NCBI GenBank assembly: GCA_002748015.1
Contig: PDRH01000020.1
Location: 1 to 11,238, forward strand
Length of the DNA: 11,238 nucleotides
Source: Bacteroidota bacterium
GTDB lineage: Bacteria; Bacteroidota; Bacteroidia; Bacteroidales; CAJPTX01
Direction of reading: 5' to 3'
Of the stretch, positions 6,097 through 11,238 are shown in pieces. A program made the position numbers and the translations under genes. How positions within the stretch are numbered: the first letter of the stretch is position 1; each line of letters begins with the position of its first letter. The notes below the pieces were generated by a model. The model was not told where the DNA came from, ran no database searches, and saw nothing but the letters and a program-made list of their open reading frames with translations.

Positions 6097-7749
6097 TTAC
6101 GCTCCTCCCTGTGGCATCTCCCCCCCCCACACGCACTCCTCCATCCATTCTATCTGAGCCTTCTCCCCAATCACCGCCCCCACGGCCCACACGGGCTTCT
6201 CCCCGCCCGAATGCTTCTCCGGGTATCCATTCCCCACCGCCTGCGCTAGCGCCCTCTCTGCGGTCATCCCGTCCCGCTTCATCTTCAGCTCGATCACGAC
6301 AACCATCTGCGCACCGATAATCTCTACATCCGAAATCCCCCCAGCCCCTATCTGCTCCACGCGCACATCGCTCCGCACCCCAGCAAAGATTAGATGCAGC
6401 GCATCCCGGTAGCGGGCCTCCCGTAGCTCCCAGACCTTATGCGTATCGTCCTCCGTCTTCTTCTCGTGGTCGTATGGAAGGCTCGCCAGGAAGGCCTGTA
6501 TGCACACCTCCAACCTCTTGATGTCCCTCCCGTTCAGCGCACGGACCAGGTTGCGGTTCAAGCCGTGGTAGTCGCTCGAATGCCCTATGCCGAGCGTCCG
6601 AGGCGCAAGGATCTCCGTAATGCTCTCGCGCACCTCGTGGTTGGGGAAATCGAGCAGGTACTGCCCATCGTCAGTCAGGCCTTTGATGGTCAGGTAACCC
6701 GTCTGGTAGAGGAAGCCCAGGGGGTCGCTATGCTCGAAGTTGAACCGCGAGAGCTTACGCTCATCGGCCTGGAGAACCCCATCGAGGTGTAGCACCCCCA
6801 GCGCATTGTAGCGCGGGATGAGCATATCGGCGCTGCTCATCGTGCCGGTCATAGACCAGTAGCCCTTCATCTCGCACTCCATCAGCGCATTCATTAGCCC
6901 AAAGGGGTTGTACACGTCCTCCTCCTTCCGCGAGAAGCGGTAGCCATCGTACTTGTGCTTAAGCGCCGCGTATTGCTCCTCCAGGCTCAGGCCGTTGACC
7001 TCAGCCATATGCGCCACCTGCTCCCCGAGAACCCCACGTAGCTCCTCCTCGCTAAACCCGCAGATGGAGTTGTAGTCCGGGGTAAAGCTGATGTCCCGTA
7101 TGTTGTTGAACCCGCTGAATAGGCCAACCTGCCGCACCTGGCTCACCCCCGTAACCATCAGGAAGCGCATCGAATCGTCCGCAGCTTTGAGCGTCTTGTA
7201 GAAGCCCCGCATGAAGCCTCGCACCTCCTCGAGCAAATCGGCATCCCCCTTCACCAGTGCGTCCAGCACCGGGCTATCGTACTCGTCGATTAGTACCACT
7301 ACGCGGGGGAAGCCCTCCTCATCCAGGCGCTCGAAGAGCTCGTCGAGCGCATCCAGGGCAGAGTCCGACTCCAGGGCTAGCCCATTTCGTCGCGCCAATT
7401 TTCGCACCTCGCGGAGAATTATCCTCCGCATCTCCTCAACGTTCGGCCCACGCTTGCTGAAGTCGAAATGCAACACGGGGTGCTTCACCCAGGCTTTCGT
7501 CCCCTTGGCCTCCTCCAGCGGGAAGAGCTGTAGCCCCTCAAACAGCTCCTTCTGCCCCTCCAGGTAGCAACCTATAGTCTTCAGTAGCATGCTCTTACCG
7601 AACCGCCGTGGACGGCTCAGGAAAACGATTCTACTCTGGTGGACCAGCTCCCAAAGTAGGTGGGTCTTGTCCACGTAGTACATCCCCTCCTCGCGGATAA
7701 TCTCAAAGCTCGTCGTCGTTGCGGGGAACTTACCCTTCTCTATCGCCAT
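6097..7749 (-). CDS. AAA-ATPase-like protein with C-terminal PD-(D/E)XK nuclease domain
   Basis: This 550-residue protein belongs to the AAA-ATPase-like (PF09820) plus PD-(D/E)XK nuclease (PF08011, formerly DUF1703) group, abundant in Bacteroidota and of unsettled role. The family opening, FEIIREEGMYYVDKT, is at 15-29. The Walker A is the variant RPRRFGKS (46-53), Walker B is VVLIDEYDSP (151-160), and a sensor-like FLMVTGVSQV lies at 197-206. The nuclease core has D474 (GISDVEI), E487-x-K489 (VVVIELKM) and Q503 (ALAQ), so the catalytic set looks complete. The frame extends upstream to 7866, but the ATG at 7749 is preferred: it begins just before the conserved domain, has GGAGG 8 nt upstream (7762-7758) and a TAnnTTTG box beyond that. 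It is monocistronic, convergent with copA and divergent from the hexapeptide gene. Confidence 0.9.
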   Translation of the reverse strand: MAIEKGKFPATTTSFEIIREEGMYYVDKTHLLWELVHQSRIVFLSRPRRFGKSMLLKTIGCYLEGQKELFEGLQLFPLEEAKGTKAWVKHPVLHFDFSKRGPNVEEMRRIILREVRKLARRNGLALESDSALDALDELFERLDEEGFPRVVVLIDEYDSPVLDALVKGDADLLEEVRGFMRGFYKTLKAADDSMRFLMVTGVSQVRQVGLFSGFNNIRDISFTPDYNSICGFSEEELRGVLGEQVAHMAEVNGLSLEEQYAALKHKYDGYRFSRKEEDVYNPFGLMNALMECEMKGYWSMTGTMSSADMLIPRYNALGVLHLDGVLQADERKLSRFNFEHSDPLGFLYQTGYLTIKGLTDDGQYLLDFPNHEVRESITEILAPRTLGIGHSSDYHGLNRNLVRALNGRDIKRLEVCIQAFLASLPYDHEKKTEDDTHKVWELREARYRDALHLIFAGVRSDVRVEQIGAGGISDVEIIGAQMVVVIELKMKRDGMTAERALAQAVGNGYPEKHSGGEKPVWAVGAVIGEKAQIEWMEECVWGGEMPQGGA

Positions 7750-7772
7750 GGCGCTATCCTCCAAATTTCTGC

Positions 7773-7780
7773 CAAAGGTA
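7773..7780 (-). promoter_or_regulatory. -7 promoter box of the AAA/PD-(D/E)XK gene (TACCTTTG)
   Basis: Read on the minus strand this is TACCTTTG, an exact TAnnTTTG match, ending 23 nt before the chosen ATG at 7749. It lies inside the longer open frame, which argues that the upstream 39 codons are not translated. A T-run just upstream adds AT-richness; no -33 TTTG is evident. Confidence 0.6.
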
Positions 7781-7879
7781 CAAAAAACGCCCCCATCCCG
7801 CCCGACTCCCCTCCACCATATCGACCACCTACCTATAGCACAATCCTCTTCATCTCTAGCTTTCATCGGATTATTTCCC

Positions 7880-7887
7880 TAACTTTG
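7880..7887 (+). promoter_or_regulatory. -7 promoter box of the hexapeptide-protein gene (TAACTTTG)
   Basis: Exact TAnnTTTG match, ending 30 nt before the ATG at 7918. A CTTT around 7860-7863 sits near the expected -33 position but is only a partial match to TTTG. The stretch between box and start is A-rich without a Shine-Dalgarno sequence, which is typical of Bacteroidota leaders. Confidence 0.65.
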
Positions 7888-7917
7888 TTGCCAGTAAACA
7901 AGCATATAACTATAGCA

Positions 7918-8481
7918 ATGGCATACATCATCACGCTTAACGGCAAGCGCCCCAAAATCGGAAAGAACGTCTACCTTGCGGAAACCGCCACCCTCATCGG
8001 CGACGTGGTCATCGGCGACAACAGCAGCATTTGGTTCGGCGCAGTCCTCCGGGGCGACGTGAACTCCATCGTAGTGGGGAATATGGTCAACATCCAGGAC
8101 AACGCCGTCATCCATACCAGCTACGGCACCTCCGTCAGCATCCTCGAGGACAAGGTCTCCATCGGGCACAACGCCATCGTCCATGGTGCGCAGGTTGGCC
8201 CGGGTACGCTCATCGGCATGGGGGCGACCCTTCTCGACAATGCCAAGATAGGGGCAGGATGCGTCATCGCCGCCAACTCCCTCGTGCTTGCGAAGACCGT
8301 CATTGAGGACGGCATGCTCTACGCCGGGGTGCCCGCCAAGCCCATACGCCAGCTCACCCCCGAGCAGATACAGAAGATGGCCATCGGCAACGCCGAGGGC
8401 TACGGACTCTACGCCTCCTGGTTCCTCGACGAGAGCGCAACCCTCGAGCGGGTAGACATACACGGCAACCCCCTGGACTAA
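7918..8481 (+). CDS. Gamma-carbonic-anhydrase-like hexapeptide-repeat protein
   Basis: This 187-residue left-handed beta-helix protein of the gamma-carbonic anhydrase/YrdA/PaaY group has hexapeptide turns running from about residue 12 to 140 and a short C-terminal helical segment. Trimers in this group place a metal ion between subunits. The three metal-ligand His are present: H66 (VIHTSYG), H84 and H89 (IGHNAIVHG). The Cam-equivalent residues R45 and D47 (LRGD), Q60 and D61 are also there, so activity is possible, though many relatives have none demonstrated. The proton-shuttle acidic loop of archaeal Cam is not evident. The frame is open back to 7660, but the ATG at 7918 starts the domain exactly and follows a TAnnTTTG box. 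maeB follows 99 nt later on the same strand, so the pair may form an operon. Confidence 0.9.
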   Translation: MAYIITLNGKRPKIGKNVYLAETATLIGDVVIGDNSSIWFGAVLRGDVNSIVVGNMVNIQDNAVIHTSYGTSVSILEDKVSIGHNAIVHGAQVGPGTLIGMGATLLDNAKIGAGCVIAANSLVLAKTVIEDGMLYAGVPAKPIRQLTPEQIQKMAIGNAEGYGLYASWFLDESATLERVDIHGNPLD

Positions 8482-8566
8482 ACCCACCGTTGGGGTACGC
8501 CAGCCCTACCTACCACCGCCCCCCTCACTAGACCAAGTAAAGCACAACAGAAAGCCCAACACCAAA

Positions 8567-8573
8567 GAGGAGG
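8567..8573 (+). promoter_or_regulatory. Strong Shine-Dalgarno of maeB (GAGGAGG)
   Basis: GAGGAGG ends 7 nt before the maeB ATG. A site this complementary to the 16S 3' end is unusual for Bacteroidota, where most genes lack one, and it fixes the start. The 99-nt gap before maeB shows no TAnnTTTG box, which favours read-through from the hexapeptide-gene promoter. Confidence 0.6.
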
Positions 8574-8580
8574 ACGAAAG

Positions 8581-10857
8581 ATGGACGAAAAGCTAGCCGC
8601 TGCCGCAAGAGAGTACCATGCGCAACCAACCCCGGGGAAGATAGAGGTTCGCCCCACCAAACCCTACGCCACCCAGCACGACCTCACCCTGGCATATAGC
8701 CCCGGCGTGGCCGTCCCCTGCATAGATATCGCCGAGAACCCCCAGAAGGTCTACGACTACACCGCCAAGGGTAACCTCGTGGCCGTCATATCCAACGGAA
8801 CAGCCGTCCTCGGGCTGGGCAACATCGGCCCCGCTGCCGGCAAGCCCGTCATGGAGGGGAAGGGCCTCCTATTCAAGATATACGCTGGGGTCGATGTATT
8901 CGACATAGAGGTCGACGTCAAGGATCCCGATAGGTTCGTTGAGGTGGTCAAGGCCATAGCCCCCTCCTTCGGCGGTATCAACCTCGAGGACATCAAGGCC
9001 CCGGAGTGCTTCGCCATAGAGAAGCGCCTGCGTGAGGAGCTGGACATACCCGTCATGCACGACGACCAGCACGGCACGGCCATCATCTCTGCCGCCGGCC
9101 TGCTCAACGCCCTCAAGATCGCCGGCAAGAAGATACAGAACATCAAGCTGGTGGTCAACGGCGCAGGCGCATCGGCCTACTCCTGTACACGTCTCTATGA
9201 GACCCTCGGCGTGAAGCGCGAGAACATTCTCATGCTCGACAGCAAGGGCGTCATCACCAGTGACCGAAAGCACCTCACCGAGCAGAAGGCCTACTTCGCC
9301 ACCGACCGGCACGACGTACGAACCCTTGACGAGGCCATCGTCGGGGCGGATGTTTTCGTGGGCCTGTCCCGTGGGGGCGTGCTTACCCCCGAGATGGTCA
9401 AGCGCATGGCTAAGCACCCCATCGTCTTCGCCCTGGCCAACCCCGACCCCGAAATCACCTATCCCGATGCAAAGGCGGCGCGCCCTGACGTAATCATGGC
9501 CACAGGTCGCTCAGACTACCCCAACCAGATCAACAACGTCATCGGCTTCCCCTACATCTTCCGTGGTGCGCTCGATGTTCGTGCCACCGCCATTAACGAG
9601 GCCATGAAGCATGCAGCCGCCCTGGCCATTGCCGAGCTGGCCCAGGAGGATGTGCCCGAGGAGGTAATGCGTGCCTACGGGAAGACCGACATGCACTTCG
9701 GCCCCGACTACATCATCCCTAAGCCGGTGGACAGTCGACTCGTAGTGCGCGTATCCACCGCCGTAGCCAGGGCCGCCATGGAGTCCGGCGTAGCCCAGAA
9801 GCCCATAGAGGATTGGGGGGCCTACGAGGCCGAACTCCTCGAGCGCATCGGCATCATGAGCCACCTCACCCAGCGCTTCTACGAGACGGCCAAGCGCCAT
9901 CCCAAGCGCATGATATACCCTGCGGCTGAGAACCCCAACGTCATGAAGGCCGCCGTAGAGGCCAAGCGGCAGGGCATAGCCTCGCCCATCATCCTCGGCG
10001 ATGCCGATAACCTCCATGCCATCGCCCAGAGCCTTAGCCTCGACATATCCGGCCTAGAGATAGTCAACCCCCGTGGCCTTGACCAGGAGGAGCGTCGTCA
10101 GCGATACGCCCAGCAGTATGCCCAGCAGAATTGGCGCAAGGGTGGTGATTACACCCAGGCTCTTGAGCTGATGTATGCCCCCAGCTATTTCGGCATGATG
10201 ATGGTGCAGATGGGCGATGCTGATGCCATGCTTGCTGGCATGTATACCCCTCCCGGCACTCTTGCCGAAATAGCCTGCAGCACCGTCGGCCTAGAGCATG
10301 GCCACTGCCATTGCGCCACTATGCACATGGTCGCCCTCAAGCGTGGCCCTGTATTCCTGGCCGACACTAAGATTAACCATCGCCTTGACGCAAAGGCTCT
10401 CGTTGATATCGCCGTCATGGCCTACGAGAAGGTTCGTTGCTTTGGGGTGAAACCCGTCCTCGCGCTCATAGCCTACTCCGACTTCGGGGCAGAGCAGACC
10501 GAAACCACCGCAGAGATACGGAAGGCCGTGGAAATCCTCCACCGTGAGTATGACTATATACCCGTTGACGGGGAGATGCAGGTTCGCCAAGCCTTGCACC
10601 ATGATCTCCGTGATCACCGTTTCCCCCAGAATCGTATCGCCGGGGAGAACGCCAACGTACTCATCTTCCCCCGCCTCTCGGCAGCTAATGCCAGCTACCA
10701 GCTTCTCCAGGAGGCCGACGATGTCCTTGACCTTGTCGGGCCTATAACTATGGGCCTTGCCAAGCCTATCTACTTCGTGGACCACGATGCCTCCGTGCAG
10801 TCCCTCCTGAGCCTCACCGCACTCAGTGGCCTCGAACAGGGTAGCTGCTTGGTGTAG
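8581..10857 (+). CDS. maeB: NADP-type malic enzyme with C-terminal phosphotransacetylase-like domain (MaeB)
   Basis: This 758-residue cytoplasmic enzyme oxidatively decarboxylates malate to pyruvate and CO2, supplying NADPH. The N-terminal malic domain (about 1-160) has AYSPGVAVPC with Tyr39, the NGTAVLGLGNIGP block (72-84), Lys94 in MEGKGLLFK, metal-binding E136-D137 (NLEDIKAPE) and HDDQHGTA (160-167). The NAD(P) domain (about 165-400) has GAGASA (194-199) and ANPDPEI (286-292). From about 430 it resembles phosphotransacetylase, with YTPPGTLAEI and a VDGEMQ motif; in MaeB proteins this part is regulatory (acetyl-CoA sensing) and is not known as an active transferase. Length is standard for MaeB. 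Cofactor preference cannot be proved from sequence. It probably shares a transcript with the upstream hexapeptide gene, and a hairpin follows its stop. Confidence 0.96.
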   Translation: MDEKLAAAAREYHAQPTPGKIEVRPTKPYATQHDLTLAYSPGVAVPCIDIAENPQKVYDYTAKGNLVAVISNGTAVLGLGNIGPAAGKPVMEGKGLLFKIYAGVDVFDIEVDVKDPDRFVEVVKAIAPSFGGINLEDIKAPECFAIEKRLREELDIPVMHDDQHGTAIISAAGLLNALKIAGKKIQNIKLVVNGAGASAYSCTRLYETLGVKRENILMLDSKGVITSDRKHLTEQKAYFATDRHDVRTLDEAIVGADVFVGLSRGGVLTPEMVKRMAKHPIVFALANPDPEITYPDAKAARPDVIMATGRSDYPNQINNVIGFPYIFRGALDVRATAINEAMKHAAALAIAELAQEDVPEEVMRAYGKTDMHFGPDYIIPKPVDSRLVVRVSTAVARAAMESGVAQKPIEDWGAYEAELLERIGIMSHLTQRFYETAKRHPKRMIYPAAENPNVMKAAVEAKRQGIASPIILGDADNLHAIAQSLSLDISGLEIVNPRGLDQEERRQRYAQQYAQQNWRKGGDYTQALELMYAPSYFGMMMVQMGDADAMLAGMYTPPGTLAEIACSTVGLEHGHCHCATMHMVALKRGPVFLADTKINHRLDAKALVDIAVMAYEKVRCFGVKPVLALIAYSDFGAEQTETTAEIRKAVEILHREYDYIPVDGEMQVRQALHHDLRDHRFPQNRIAGENANVLIFPRLSAANASYQLLQEADDVLDLVGPITMGLAKPIYFVDHDASVQSLLSLTALSGLEQGSCLV

Positions 10858-10869
10858 TCGGATACGAAT

Positions 10870-10903
10870 AGCCCCCTCCGCCCATACGAGCGTAGGGGGC
10901 TTT
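10870..10903 (+). terminator. Intrinsic terminator of maeB
   Basis: AGCCCCCT (10870-10877) is inverted as AGGGGGCT (10894-10901), and the stem continues inward through one mismatch to CGC/GCG around a CCATACGA loop. TTT follows the right arm. It starts 12 nt after the maeB stop. The U-tract is short (TTTAAT) but the stem is GC-rich. Confidence 0.75.
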
Positions 10904-11176
10904 AATACCAGGCTATAGTATACCCTAGTTCGCCCTTTTATCCTTTTGGGGTTGAAGGGCAGGGTAGTCTGTGTTCGTCTGCGTTCCCGTTATCTCTACA
11001 GGTTGAAGTTGGAGGGCAGCTTTGGTGTCTTCGGGGGAGGTGCGAGTACTTGCCGATATTTTAACACTCCACCCCCCTTCCCACCCCCATTTCCGGTTGG
11101 TTTCTCCCTATTCCTGGCATACTAAGGATTGTACCCCTCTTTCATTCAGAGGTTTAGAAATTATAACGCCTAGTAT
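10904..11176. other. Gene-free region with scattered inverted repeats
   Basis: I find no credible gene, tRNA or promoter box here. It holds a two-part stem (10921-10966), in which TACCCT pairs with AGGGTA and, inside it, GCCCTT pairs with AAGGGC with a 5-base bulge on one side. There are also two imperfect copies of a GGTTGAAG...GGGCAG motif (about 10950-10964 and 11000-11020), a pyrimidine-rich tract at 11067-11094, and a CCTCT/AGAGG hairpin at 11136-11152 followed by TTTA. Composition is more T-rich than the coding regions. Transcription of any of it is undetermined. Confidence 0.5.
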
Positions 11177-11234
11177 CCGCCTAGGGGTCCCCTCCCTATT
11201 TCTCCGGAGAAATAGGGAGGGGACCCCTAGGCGG
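11177..11234. repeat. 58-bp perfect palindrome at the window edge
   Basis: Every base from 11177 to 11205 pairs with its partner from 11206 to 11234, giving 29-bp arms without a loop; the centre is TCTCCGGAGA. Each arm contains further self-complementary words (CCTAGG, GGGGTCCCC). CGCCTAG, part of the arm, also occurs once more just outside at 11167-11173. It could be a strong bidirectional terminator, a mobile-element end, or an assembly fold-back, since the window stops four bases later. No T-tract follows within the window. Confidence 0.8.
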
Positions 11235-11238
11235 GGGC

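Noticed and set aside
7750..7866. 39-codon N-terminal extension of the AAA/PD-(D/E)XK protein
   Set aside because: It contains the -7 box and the GGAGG site, and its sequence does not resemble the family, which begins near the ATG at 7749.
7660..7917. N-terminal extension of the hexapeptide protein by 86 codons
   Set aside because: It would run over the promoter region and antisense into the nuclease gene; the domain starts at 7918 and a -7 box lies between.
7879..8487. 202-codon minus-strand ORF
   Set aside because: It is antisense to the hexapeptide gene, whose motifs are unmistakable. Its Gly/Val/Asp-rich sequence is what the reverse reading of a GC-biased gene produces.
9511..10017. 168-codon minus-strand ORF
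   Set aside because: It is antisense to maeB, Gly/Val/Leu-rich and without motifs, so it is a shadow frame.

Overview
The window looks like a chromosomal piece of a Bacteroidota bacterium, probably Bacteroidales-like, with a fairly GC-rich genome. The support is (i) exact TAnnTTTG boxes, the Bacteroidota sigma-factor -7 element, 23-35 nt upstream of three starts; (ii) an AAA-ATPase-like/PD-(D/E)XK protein of a family that is abundant in Bacteroidota; and (iii) a malic enzyme/phosphotransacetylase fusion of the common MaeB type. Frequent ATA (Ile) codons together with high GC are a peculiarity. Genus cannot be called from sequence alone.

Layout from left to right: the C-terminal end of an unidentified protein (1-180, +); a C69-family dipeptidase (254-1708, +); a 40-bp perfect palindrome that serves as a bidirectional terminator; a Cache-domain methyl-accepting chemotaxis protein (1817-3367, -); a 347-bp divergent regulatory region; a CopA-type Cu(+)-exporting P1B-ATPase (3715-5916, +); a convergent gap rich in inverted repeats; an AAA-ATPase-like/PD-(D/E)XK protein (6097-7749, -); a divergent promoter region; a gamma-carbonic-anhydrase-like hexapeptide protein (7918-8481, +); a MaeB malic enzyme (8581-10857, +) and its terminator; then about 330 bp without a gene, ending in a 58-bp perfect palindrome four bases before the window edge.

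The genes are mostly independent units: neighbours are convergent or divergent, each with its own promoter or terminator. The only likely operon is the hexapeptide protein plus maeB (99-nt gap, same strand, strong ribosome binding site before maeB). That pairing makes some metabolic sense, because malic enzyme releases CO2 and a gamma-class carbonic anhydrase would interconvert CO2 and bicarbonate.

I do not see a clear new multi-gene system. The items most worth a second look are the terminal palindrome, the leader region of copA, the AAA/PD-(D/E)XK protein of unknown role, and the unusual N-terminus of the C69 peptidase.
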